From contig NC_092601.1 in NCBI RefSeq assembly GCF_047663525.1, positions 19,814,001-19,878,000 of the forward strand: a stretch of DNA of 64,000 bases, read 5' to 3'. Below the pieces are notes generated by a model. It was given only the letters and a program-made list of their open reading frames with translations. It was not told the DNA's origin and made no database searches. Shown in pieces: positions 1 through 11,458 of this stretch. Source of the DNA: Anas platyrhynchos. Its lineage: Eukaryota; Chordata; Aves; Anseriformes; Anatidae. The position numbers were made by a program, and so were the translations under genes. Each line of letters begins with the position of its first letter. The stretch's first letter is position 1.

Positions 1-3000
1 TCTGTCTGGAAGTTCCACCAACACTGCAGGGCTGTTAGAGCCCAGATCTCAGCCTGTTCCTCCTCCCAGGCAGACTGCAGGAAGCAAATGCCTTTCAGAA
101 AATGTATTGGCAGAAGCGACGACACCTCGAACGCTGGAGGTGTGAGAAGCACAGGCTTTTGGGCAATACTTAGCCCTGAACCTCTGTTCGTGCCTTTACT
201 GCCAAGCAGGGAGGAGAGGGCAAGGGGGAGGCAGGACTGTGGATTCCACTTTGGCAGGACAGATTACATAAAGGGGGAACGAGATTGTGCTGCCTCATTA
301 ATCATGATAAAGAACATGCTCAAAGAGAGCCTGGCTTTCAGCATAGTAATTAATGAGCTCTTTAATTTTAGGCTGTAACATCCAAACTACCCCATTAGGC
401 AGCAGAGCAGCTCCAAATGTCCTTGCCATGTGATGTCAGGGAGATGCACAGGGAGCTCTGGAGTGCAAAGCACAATGGGCTTTTCCCAGTGTCAGAGGTT
501 CATGGGCCATGGTTTCACCACATTGGAGGTTTAAATCCCTCCTGACCAGGTCAGCCATCCTGTTGGCCTGGAAGAAGCCAGGGATCTGCCATGCCTTCCT
601 GTCCTGTTTCTGCAGGGGCTCTGGGATTCTGTGTTTCTGGGGATCAAAACAAAGGGATGGAGAAAGCAGGCAACTGCCTCCACTCTCAAATGATCCTAGC
701 CCTACATCTGAGAGCAGCTCAGAAGGCATACAGCACCGGGGACTGGGTATTTCCACATCCCACCTGCATGTAGACAGGTGGCACAGCTGAACCCAGGAAA
801 CCTCCTACAGGGTGCAGGCAGGTTGTCTTAGAGCAGCAGGCCATGGCTCCTGCAAGCTCTGTCTGGCCTCCTGATGGTGGAGAAAGAAGCATATGTTGGG
901 AAGAGAAGGTAGCGTTTGGTCCTTCCATGCATTCTTCTTGGAATTTCCTAGTGGATTGATGTTCTGTGGCATCCTGGATGCTGTGCAGGAGCTGTGGGGG
1001 TTTCAGCTAAAAGATAGTCATCCTTGCCTCTCCCTCCCCATCTCCTGGCACCTTTCCCAAAGCGCACTGCTCTGCCATGCCAGAATTTCCACTGCGAGCT
1101 CCTTGGGGCTACCTCTGCTGCTGGCTGCATGGCCAGGCAGGTGAGCAGAGCACTCCGCAGTGAGCAGCTGCACTGAGGAGCACCAGCTCCACAGCTTGGG
1201 AGGGTCTGGCACCATCAGGAGGGCTCCCATGGCCACCCCTGACAGGGCCACCATGCCAGGACTGGGCTGTGCCCCCCGTGCCACCTTGGGCTGGGGCAGT
1301 GCCTCCAGCAGAACTGGAGGGTGCCCAGGATGGGTGCTCCCAATGCGGTTCATTTTTCTAGAATAGCATTAGCAAAAATATTTCTTTCTCCCTGGTTAAA
1401 ACCCAGCCCTGCCCCTGCTGTTCAGGGGAGTGAATATACCATATATACAAATTGGAGATTTGCCCCGCATATTTTTCTCAAAGATTCTATATCGTTTTTC
1501 TTTTTTTTTTTTTCATAATTCTAGTCATAAACGTCACATGTTAGAACCCAGATCTCATTATTGTGAGCAGGGAAATGTATGCCATGTAATAAATTCTTTT
1601 GTGGGAAATAACCCTGGTGACTAGTGGAATGTATGAATTTATTACTCTTTGTAGGAGCCTTTCCTCCTATGACTTAAGGAGAGATCTATCATCCTACAGA
1701 AGACCTTGCAGGTTCTCTGTTTGGAAACCTTTATAAAGCTTTATGTCACATTTCCTGCCTTCGTGTCCTAGGGATTCATTCAGCATGAATCACATTAAAA
1801 ACAAGGTGTTCTGAAAACAGGCATCAGTGCATCAGAACTGCAAGGGCAAGGTGTGCTGACACTGTTCCCACACCAACCACCCTGCGTGAGTGGCCAGCTT
1901 CAGTGTCCACCAGGGCTCTTCTCCCGGTGCCCACAGCTGCTGCACTTTGAACAGCTGAAAGGTGCTGACACCACTCAGCCAGAGGCAGCAATCTAGGCAA
2001 CACCGAATAGCACAAAAGAAAATATTTCACTTCTTGTTTGGTGGTGGCTATGGTCATAGGAAAGGGCCACAAAGCCCCTGTCTTGTTGCATTGTGAGTTG
2101 AGGACAGGTAGATCTGCCACACTTCAGGAGAGGTGCTCGGATGCAGCCACAGCAGTTGTCCAGGGCCTCTTTGTCTCCTAGGCGAGGAAGCCCCTGGAAT
2201 AAATAAAACAGCATCATCTGAAACCTCCTGACCCGAACCCTGTCTCCCCTGTGCCCCTCTCCCTGTGCACATCACCTCCCCCCCCACGCCCCGAGGACAG
2301 CCGGAGCAGGCGTTGTGTGGCCATGGCGTGGTGTCCAGCAACAGCCCTCAGCAGCGCTGCAGCCTCCTCTCCTTCCTGAGGCCAGCAGCTGCAGCACCGC
2401 AGGGCCTGCCAGCAATGACTTCCCCTTTGGGGTGCTAGGGAGTGGGTGGAAACGCCCCACCCTGAGCATTTTGAGCTCATGGGCTCCATTTGGGAAGCTG
2501 CCCCACAGGGAGGCTGCAGGTGCCCTGTGTCTCCAGCAGGAGCATTAGGTATTCTGCTGGCTCCGTTGAGAATGGGTGAGCTTGCTGCAGTGGTGGTGAG
2601 ATGGGGCTGGCAAATGTGGAATATCGCAGGAGTAAATTGCATCAGTTCAGCTCCAGACATTGCATTAAAGAGAAATGACACTCCCAGCAGGACACTACCC
2701 CACTGCACAGGTATGGGTGTGTGAGCACTTAATGACAAAGCTGCTCCAAAATTATGCCTTCGTATCCCATTGTCAAGTTTATTTTAATATACATTCAAAA
2801 CACTCTGAATACAAACCTTTGCTGTAAGATTACAAAATGCTCAAGCACTTCTGCAATTTGGATGGCAGGGGATCAATTATTTGGGCATGGTTTTGCATAT
2901 AATGGCCTGCAACAGATTGTAAAGTTTCTCAGTTAGTGAAGCAATTATGAATACTGAATACAAACTAATGGCTAGAGAGTGGTGGAACTGGGCCATCTGG

Positions 3001-4264
3001 ACTCAGAGACATGCTTCTGGCTAAGAGGGGAAGGACTGTGGGGAGGAGACTAAGCAACATGCTATAAGTACTTTGTTAAGTGTGATCTTTATGGAGCCTG
3101 CTGTAACAGAAAAGATGTGGTGTAAGAAACAGACTCCAGGAACAAAAATAGAAATAAAAGTAAGCATAGACAAATGCAAAAATAAAAATAAGAGAGAGAA
3201 GTGCTGAAAATTGTATTGCCAAGAAAGAAGTTCAGACTTCACTTCTGTGTGATTACTGTTTATTCCAGAAGACCAGATCACTTTGTTTGTTTAATGATTC
3301 AAAGCAGAATATTTTCAAAAATCTTTGAAAGCATTCACAAACAGTCTCCCATCCAGCCAAAACCCAGCTGGCAAAATTCCTGGGTGTGAGGAAAGATTTA
3401 TTTATCTCTTCTCAGTAATGAATATTTGGTTTTATTTTGTTGAAAAGGGAAAACAGTCAGAGTTTTGACCATGCAACGTTACAATTACTGCTCTCCCTAA
3501 AACAACAGAACTGAGAAGAATGGCTCCAGAAACCATCTCCTTACAGCACGTTCCCAGCACAGGGCTCCGGCGCACACAGTCCCAGGCTGTGTCCTGCTGC
3601 TCCAGCTTTGAGCAGGCTGACCCCAGGCTCCCCAGTATGTCCAGGCTCCTATCCTGATTCCCACCATCATGCCCAGGGCACCAGGCCCTGCACACCCCTC
3701 CGGTGGCGTGCAGACCTGCTGTTCTTGTGCTTCTGGCAGCATTTTATTGCCAGCACATCGGCACTCGTCATCATCAGAAGCATCGCTGCACAAGTGCCCT
3801 GAAAACAGAGGCATCGTGCACCCTGGAACTGCCCTGCTCCGTGCTGGCTGAGCAGCCCTGGTCCACATGCAGCGACAATTGGAGCTACGTGTTTTATTTC
3901 TTGTGTTTTTCAGTCCATTCATAAAAAATGCATGTAGGATGAAAGGTTTTACACAGCAAACAGAACTGAGATTTAGGGCTACAAATGTCAGATTTCACAA
4001 CGCTCCCTCCATTCAACTGCTCAAAGGAAAATCACATCACAGATATCATGAGCTGGGGGATGGGGCCACAGATTTCCTAAAAGTAAATGAAAATGACATC
4101 AGGATTCATTTTTCTCCTACTTTTAAAAATCAGCCTAGCAGGAACATCAAAGTAATACATGAGTCTGGTCATTCCCATAACATATTATTATAAATCAAAA
4201 ACAAAACCGTGGTCAAGTCAGGTAGAAAATCATCTTCCAGAGAGATCTGACTGAGCTCAGCAAA
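1..4264. other. unassigned single-copy DNA
   Basis: No coding gene, RNA gene or interspersed repeat is recognisable. The stretch alternates GC-rich segments (about 1.0-1.35 kb and 2.2-2.7 kb) with AT-rich ones (about 1.4-1.8 kb and 2.75-3.45 kb). Overlapping open frames on both strands in the GC-rich parts are explained by scarcity of stop codons. A short T run lies at about 1500-1513. A splice-like segment at 1084-1140 was considered and rejected. Confidence 0.6.
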
Positions 4265-4500
4265 GGAGAAAAGGCTGACACAACATCTTTAAACATTTTT
4301 AATTACTCTGTCAAACTGACAATTACAGAGCTAATTATTAGGAAGACAATACCAGATATACCAAATAGCACATTACCAGTATTTTTATGTAATTATGTAA
4401 TTTAATGAATTGAAGGCTACAGTAATGGACTGTATCTGGTTAATTAAGGACTCCCTTTCTGCTAATAATGCCATTTATGTTCAGTTCACTATGTTTGTTT
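4265..4500. promoter_or_regulatory. candidate AT-rich regulatory block with four TAATTA sites
   Basis: Four TAATTA cores, the classic homeodomain half-site pair, lie within about 150 bases at 4300, 4332, 4390 and 4441. At 4307-4321 there is an inverted TGTCA/TGACA pair with the sequence tctgtcaaactgaca, a MEIS/TGIF-like arrangement. Further ATTA words and a TAATAATG lie nearby. The block has no open reading frame and no repeat signature, and it contrasts with the mixed-composition DNA around it. Motif density of this kind is typical of developmental enhancers in vertebrates. Calling it an enhancer is inference, because conservation cannot be seen from one sequence. Confidence 0.3.
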
Positions 4501-4589
4501 TTCTTCTGTAAAACCGGGCATGTTTTCTCAGACGAGGAAGGATTCTTCCAGCAGCTCATATGCCCCTTCTGTTATTGATGGTACACAGG

Positions 4590-4636
4590 TTTTTGTTGTT
4601 GTTGTTTTTTGTTTGTTTGTTTGATTGTTTGTTTTG
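4590..4636. repeat. T/G-rich simple repeat (GTT)n/(GTTT)n
   Basis: About 47 bases made of GTT units grading into GTTT units, with one interrupting GATT. This is ordinary low-complexity sequence and has no inferred function. Confidence 0.85.
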
Positions 4637-4679
4637 TGGTGTGGACAATGTGCTCCATTGACTCCTTTTCATTTCCAGC

Positions 4680-4740
4680 TTTGCCTTATTCACTAGGCAT
4701 ACTAGTGAATAGGGCAAATACTAGTTAACTAGTGTTAACT
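4680..4740. repeat. cluster of inverted repeats
   Basis: Two 17-base arms (4680-4696 and 4702-4718) are complementary with a single G-T wobble and are separated by five bases. Immediately after comes a perfect 14-base palindrome, actagttaactagt, at 4720-4733. The heptamer gttaact is repeated directly at 4724-4730 and 4734-4740. The word ctagt recurs throughout. The cluster sits about 45 bases downstream of a T/G simple repeat. I know no element family with this structure. It could be the remnant of a small palindromic element or a replication-slippage product. Confidence 0.7.
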
Positions 4741-6779
4741 ATGGCCCAGGGCTGGGCTCCTGCAGCTCTGTTGGCACTGGCATCCCAAAGCCATGCAGCA
4801 CCCTGGAAGAAGCACCCTCCTGCCCCAGCAGCCCCAGCCAGGGCAAGGTGAGGGTGGGGAGCGCAGCAGCTCGCAAGGACCCTGCCCAGCAGCATGCTCC
4901 TGGCCCTGCATCCACAGCAGCAGCAGCACCCATACCTCTGCCAGCCCCCATCCCTGCACCCCATGGTCAGGGCATGGCCAGTGAGGGTGCGCCCCATGGC
5001 ATGAGCCACATGAAAGAAAATAAATAATTAAAACATTTTCCCTTGCAGATAAAATGTTGGGAAGGTTTGGAGCCTCCTAATTCCTCATTGTTGAATGAAA
5101 ATTGTCTCATAAATTATTGATTGTATTTTAAATGTACCCACAGAAGCCATTTTAATTCTTCTTTTCTCTTTTTGGCAATAATTAACCTATTTACATTTTT
5201 TAATCACTTGAAGATATTTCCTGCTGATTGTTATCTGGACGGGAGGGATTGCCTGCTACACAAGCCCACCAGTTCGGGGAGATTCCAAAGGGAGGAACTG
5301 GCCATGGGAAACCTCACGGCCATGCTCCACTGCCAGGCCAGAGCCTCACATCCTGGTAAGGTAAACCTTTCCCTAGTCAGAACAGCAACATTAATAGCAG
5401 TACCAAATCCCTCCTGAGTCCCAGCCCAGCCCCAGTCAAAGATTGCCATCTGGCTGCCCTGTAGGAAGGGGCTTCTGTGCGGAGACATGCCCCACGGTCT
5501 GGATGGGGCTGGGCAGCTGCAGGTCCCACCGGCTGGTCCTCGCCACCCAGTCACTGCTGCTCAGATGCTTGGCACCAAGAGCCAGTCCCAGAAAGTTACC
5601 TGCACATCCCAGAATCAGCCACTAGCAGAAAACAGTGCTTAGGATTAACAAGCACTTCCCCAGAGATCCACCTCAGGGGGTGGGACCTATACTCTTGAGC
5701 ACACATAGCAGGATGGTCCACTGCTCTTGGCTGCAGCATGGAGAGGACACTGCAAGCAGAGTGAGGCATTCTGTGATGGCACTAACATTGCAGGGTCATC
5801 ACAGATGACAGATAGAAAACAGCCTAAAAATTGCATCTGCCCCAATACTTATGCAGAAAAAGTTGCTGAGCTACATCTACCGTCCCTTGCTCTCCTGCAC
5901 AGCAGAAGAAGCTGCAGCTGAGATGGTATATGCGTCTGAGGAGCAGCTTGACTAAGTGGGCAATAGAAAGGAATTCTGTTGAAGCCCATGGGTACAGGCA
6001 CTTGGATCATAGGAACAAAACTGCAGTGCTGCTCACTGTGAGTGAGTCAACAACACATCAAAGATGAGTTTGGGAATGTGAGCTATGAAGTTTCTGCCGT
6101 CTCTCTGAATTAGACCGAAAACCTGTCATCACAGGTTATGGTAGGCATTGCTTTATGTGCTGCCCACCTCCAAGAGGAATGCTCATCTTCTGGCTTTTCA
6201 CTCTTGCTTCAGGCAGAGGTGCACATGCAAGGGTAGGGGGCTCTAATCCTGGCAGTCAGCCCACATACACCATCTGCCAAACTGCTCTTTTGCATTGGTC
6301 TCAGTAGCTTATTTCGTTCTTGTTACAGAATAGGTTAACAGATCCCAAAAATAGTAGTGTTTCACCCCAGAAATCATGGGAAATGTTGTAGTACTGTATC
6401 AGTTTGCTCAGTTTATGGGCACAATGGGTTCCCTTCAATGGAATTGGCAGCATGTATTCAAAGCAAGTGATACTATTGAAGTAGAAAAAGCAAAGATGCC
6501 AAATTAACTTCTCTAGTAGCCAGAAACACCAAGAACTAAGAGAAAATGGGATTAAGGAACATCTCTGTGTGCTAAGTGTTGGTGTAACTCACAGACTGTC
6601 CAGGAAAGCCTTACAGAAAGAGAGCTGGGTGCCCATGAGCCAGCTCCCTATTCCAGGGCTGACTTCACGCTGCCTGTATAGAGGGGCAGGCAGTCCCCTT
6701 TTGCAACATGCTCCAAGACCTGGCAAACAAAAGCACCAAACTAGTCTCACTGTATTTACAGTTTATTGGCATTAATGGC
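4741..6779. other. unassigned single-copy DNA
   Basis: No gene or repeat is recognised apart from a five-unit CAG run at about 4915-4929. The first 250 bases are GC-rich and open in several frames on both strands, which reflects composition. The rest is mixed-composition DNA without long open frames. Confidence 0.6.
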
Positions 6780-7210
6780 ACAAATTTTTGGCCCCTCACT
6801 ACAAGAAAGTTATCAAGGCCGTGGAGCATGTCCAGAGCAGGGCTACGAAGCTGGTGAAGGGCCTGGAACACAAGTCCTGTGAGGAGCGGCTGAGGAAACT
6901 GGGGGGTTCGGTCTGGAGAAGAGGAGGCTCAGGGGAGACCTCATGGCTCTCTGCAACTACCTGAAATGAAGGTGTGGGGAACTGGGGGTCAGCCTCTTCT
7001 TGGAAATTAGGAGACATTTCTTCTCAGAAAGAGAAGCCAAGCATTGGGACGGGTTGCCCAGGGAGGTGGTGGAGTCACCATCCCTGGGGATGTTTATGGA
7101 AGGGTTGGACATGGTGCTTGGGGACATGGTTTAGTGGGTGATATTGGTGGCAGAGGGACCGTCGGACCAGATGATCTTCGAGGTCTTTTCCAACTTCAAC
7201 AATTCTATGA
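6780..7210 (+). mobile_element. CR1 LINE, 5'-truncated 3' end (copy A)
   Basis: This is the 3' end of a CR1 non-LTR retrotransposon. The first translated stretch (from about 6785) reads as the C-terminal part of CR1 ORF2, with the characteristic [14 protein letters not shown] and EERLRKLG strings. It is followed by the segment around 7040-7075 encoding the W(N)[15 protein letters not shown] motif. The end carries the usual CR1 3' untranslated signature: a GGACCAGATGATCTT-like box, then ggtcttttccaacttcaac, then one terminal attctatga at 7202-7210. Compared with the CR1 pattern as I know it, roughly 60-75 bases seem to be missing around 7000. The reading frame is broken by a stop (ctgaaatga at 6961-6969) and shifts. 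It is a dead copy. No target-site duplication is obvious. Its 5' boundary falls at the same ORF2 position where copy C (about 59.92 kb) ends. Confidence 0.95.
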
Positions 7211-10200
7211 AATATTTTGCAGGTGACTTCCCCACAGAGTTTTACTAGCTTTGCCTACCATGCACAACCAAACACATTCAAGCAGTTCTCGTCTAAGTGA
7301 AAGCTGTTGTTAAGAAAGAAGAAATTCAATAATGTACTTGTAAATTAATAAAATCCTGGCAATTGTGAAAACATTCTGGGCTTTTGTTGGCCTGGAGATT
7401 TATTTAGTGTTGCAGGCTTCCCAGCTGAGGCAGAAAATATCATAAACCTGCCAAGAGAAATGCCTCTGCAAAATGTTCCAGGCTCAGCTATAACATTCTT
7501 CTACCTGCTGGCACAGCAGCCTTGGTGCCCCAAAAAGGCCAAGAGCTGAACCTGCACGCTCTGTCCCCTTTGTCCCTGTCACAGACCAGTGAGTAGCATT
7601 AAAGCTGACAAGAGTTGATTGTTCCGCAGTTTGGATTTGGTTCGGGGGGATCTTTCAAAGCATCATTCTTTCTAGGAATATAATACGCCTGAAACTGTGT
7701 TATATGCCTATCAAAATCAGCACTGTCCACGAGGGAGTGCTGGGAAAGCTGTTACAGGGATCTGGGCTGTGTACCAGATCCTGTTTGCAGCCAGCCCAGG
7801 TTCCCGGCTGTGCTAGTGCTCACTGCTTGCTCAGGCAGCAGCAGCTTTTGTCAAAGCACTCCCATGACACAGCCACCTCTCCCCCGAGCTCCCAATTGGT
7901 TCCTGGTTTCCGTTGGGGCTGCACCTTCAGACAGGTAGATATCCATGCAAGCTGGGTCTGCAGCCTTCTTGCTGGCAGGGCTTCAGTTCACCGTGCTCTT
8001 TGTGAGAGCAGCGTCATGCACAGAGCCATCAGGACACCAGCATACTGCACGTGGGGTGCTGCCAGGGGGAGGAGTGTGCAGGGAGCAACATGTCAGTCAC
8101 TGCCATGCCTCCTAGCACAGGAGCAGGATGTGCCATACAGGTTTGGGCAGAGCCAGGCTGGGTCCCCTGCAGCCCAAGTCCAGCAGACATCCCAGGACAC
8201 AGCAGACCTGACTGCTGCAGCAAGCCCCAAAGAAGGAGCATTACTACCTCTAGGACAAAGGCTAAAGGCCATAGTGACCTTCAAAGCCCAGCAACCTCCA
8301 CGGAATGTGAATCAGAGGAACAAGAGTAGACACTTGCATGTTCCCCAACGAGCTGTGAGCCCAGCAGCTGGTGCTCAGGGTCCTGCCAGCCTCCAGCTGT
8401 CATTGCACATATCCCATGGGAACCAAAGCAAACATCAAGGTTTATGTTTGCTTTCTTGAATACAGAATAATGAAGGAGCAGTGTAGGTATGGGGAAGGCT
8501 GTTGGCATTGTGCCATGCCAAAGAAATTATACTGTTTAATGAATGTCAGAAGAAAAATGTTTTCCCATTTAACAGACAGAACTCTGTGCAGAGGATCATC
8601 AGAACAGCCTGCAGCTGGCCACACCAAAGGGCAGATGCCTTTGCTGCAATTGTTTATTGTTACCTACACCCCAGGGCTTATAGACAGGAGCACATACCCT
8701 GGGCTCCCAGTAGTGCCCATGGCCTGTGCTGGCAATATCCCACTTCCCAGCCCTGCATCAGAAATGAGCGTGCTACAGAAACTTGGCCAAACAAAATTTC
8801 CCCGCCGTGAAAATTTCTTCTCTGAGTGATCCCATCCCGGCTGTATATGAAAACTCATTATAAATTTAGGCAGAAATCAAAGCAATTTATCTCTGAAGAC
8901 ATATCAGCATGAAGGAGGGGAATAGTACAGGGCACCATTGCCTCCACAGCAGTAGGGTCCAGGAGAAAAAGCTGCACACAGACACCTCTTAGAGGACTTG
9001 GGAACAACCACAGCTTTGAGCTTCCCCGAGAACAGACTCTGCTCACTCACAATGGAAAAGGCACAGGGATAATAAGCAAAGCCATGTGCCCTGTTAGAGT
9101 AGGGGTACACAGGGTAGGGAGACCAAACTTACCCCACAGAGCCAGGAGCTTACAGTGAGGGAAGGTAAAGAAGGAACAGCCACATCCTGTGAGAGCACAG
9201 CAGCAACAGCCCATCTGAAGTGACACCTGTGTTCCTGCACCCGCCTTTTAAACAGGCCAGACACAGCTCTCTTGCCCTCAGTCCCTGCTTTGAGGCAGAA
9301 CACTTTACTCCTGCGGTCTGAGTCAAAAGCATTAACTTCAGCCCTCCAGAGAGTCTCTGAGCACTGTACCTACCTCTACCACTTCCCTGGGTGTCAGCAG
9401 CTGATCCAACATCTTGCTGATAATCTGTCAAGACAGCAGAATTCACAGCAATTTTTCTAGGGTTTGTAAATGCTCTGGAGCCCCCAAGCTCAGGCATGGG
9501 AGATCCAGGCTTTCTATGAGTAGTATCATTACAAGATGAACCACAGCTGAGATGACAGTGTCGCTGATGGGACCCCTGCCTTGCAAACTCCTAGTCCATA
9601 TCCAAATGGACAAGAAGAACCCTGCTGCTCTGCCCCACATCAGGCCAGCTCTGCAGACTCCCACTTGATGAAATGACATATCACTGCTCCGAGAAGCCAG
9701 ACACATCCACCAGCACAAATTCAAACTGCCCAGCAAAGGCCAATCAATAACTGCTGGGGCAGACACCTGAGTACAGGAAGCTTTGTCTTCATAGGTGCAG
9801 GAAGGAGGCTGTATCCAGGGACTGGAAAGGCTGAGCACTGAGGATGATGTTAGAGCTGCAGACTTCACCAAGTATTTAATAGACAAATGATCCTGAACAA
9901 ACACTTCTGAGGAGCAGCAGCATTTCATTTTCATTGGGGAATGCTTAGCTAGCTGATTTTATGACAATATGTATTTTATATATATATAAAATTTGTGAGT
10001 GAATTTAGTGCTTGTTGAATGCAAAGGAGTAATAGTGCTGGCAAGAATCGAGTGTTAGGTGGAAAGATGTGCCAGCCACCTCATGTGGTCATGATGCAGC
10101 ACAATACTCATGAAAGAAGTTGCTTGTGCCGGTCCTCATGTGCTGCAAATGATAACAATGAAACTTCATGCAGCTCTATCTGTCAGAGATTCATACTGCT

Positions 10201-11280
10201 AGTCTCCAGCATGGTTAGCTGAAATCTCCAAAGAGGTACCAGAAGAGAGAGAAACAACTCGTTTATTTTCCTTCTGAGCTAAGCATAAATACCAAGCACC
10301 TTTCCTGCTGCACTCTCTGGGAAGCATCTCAGGTACATCAGCCCTTCCCATAGCACCACTCCCTGCTTCCAGACTCCAGCTGCTCTCGTATACATTAACG
10401 CCAAATTGTCTGAAAACTACCCAGGCCTTTTGTAATGTCTAGCCACCTGCACAAGCAGTAATGGTTGTGTTGATGCAACATGTATTTCCTCTACAGAATA
10501 CAAACACACTGCCTCGGCCCTGAACCTCTGTATCTCTCATTTTACTCAGCTTTTCTCCTGCTTTCTTCCACTGCCTTATCAGCTGTGCTGAAGCTCAATG
10601 TCCATCCCTCTTCATCACCACTTCATGCAATGATACAGGCTTTTTTTCCACGAGTCATTTACACATTTTTGCTAATTAAAGTCTAAGATTTTCTGGCTGA
10701 AAAACAAATCATCAGGAGGGACATCCCCACCACTCTGCTCAATTGACTGCCTCTTACAACTGCTGGGCTTTTGAATATCTAGGGTGAACCTGAAGAGCCA
10801 GCTACACTTTTCCTTCTAGCTCATTCTCGCGCAGACCTTCCTGGACAGCTGTTTCCTATTCCCCCTCCTATTGGGGCAGGTCTTTGGCAGGAAGTCAGCT
10901 TGGAGAAGCAGAACAGTCCACTCTGGTCTGGAACCAGAAATGCCAGATTCTGCACTGGAGCTCGGTTTCCATCTATTTAGTGATCAGCAATCCATTAGCT
11001 GGCAGTACAGGATAAGTGAGACTATGCAGAATCCACAGGGGAAGGCAAGGGGCTAGCAAAGCTGTGAGGGCAGGAGAGACAATCATGGCACAAAGGCAGC
11101 ACTAGACAACAACAAATACCATTTTTTATCCCGATGCCATCAGCACATTAGCGCAATCCTTCGTGCCAGGAAGAGACCAGTGTGCTGGAGGACACACAGA
11201 GAGGACGAGGGGGATCCCAGTGTCGAGGACCTGACCCTGAAAAAAACAAATCTGATCCATCCACCTGCTCTTCCTGCAAG
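7211..11280. other. unassigned single-copy DNA
   Basis: No gene or repeat family is recognised. It holds the longest open frame of the window (7704-8459, plus strand, 251 codons). That frame lies in a GC-richer segment, has no domain I can recognise and shows no gene context, so it is not called as a gene. A short (TA)n tract lies near 9975-9990. Confidence 0.55.
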
Positions 11281-11458
11281 CCCGGGGTACAGAGCAGGGA
11301 TGAGAGCAGGTCGGGGGCACCCAGGCTCCAGCAGGCAGCCCAGGTGCCGAGCAGCTGCCGGGTCCCCACGGAAGCTGCCCCGCTCCTGCCCGCACCCCCC
11401 GGGCAGACCCGAGGTTTTTGGGATGGCCGGAACGGGTGGGTGCGGGGCAACGAGCCTC
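11281..11458. promoter_or_regulatory. short CpG-rich patch
   Basis: I count about 13 CpG dinucleotides in under 180 bases, with a high G+C content, in a window where CpG is otherwise scarce. Open frames over 100 codons occur on both strands here, as expected of GC-rich DNA with few stops. The patch is too short for a standard CpG island. It could be a minor promoter, an alternative first exon or a hypomethylated enhancer core. No TATA box or clear adjoining exon is visible. Confidence 0.3.

Noticed and set aside
1084..1140. 57-base segment between a pyrimidine-rich acceptor and a GTGAGC donor
   Set aside because: The region is generally pyrimidine-rich and the encoded 19 residues are unremarkable, so it is probably a pseudo-exon.
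2214..2738. 174-codon open frame on the minus strand
   Set aside because: It lies in GC-rich DNA that is also open in other frames on both strands. The peptide is low-complexity and matches no family I know.
7704..8459. 251-codon open frame on the plus strand, the longest in the window
   Set aside because: No recognisable domain, no promoter or splice context, and composition (Ser, Gln, Cys, Ala rich) typical of chance frames in GC-richer DNA. One frame of about this length is not surprising in 64 kb of such composition.
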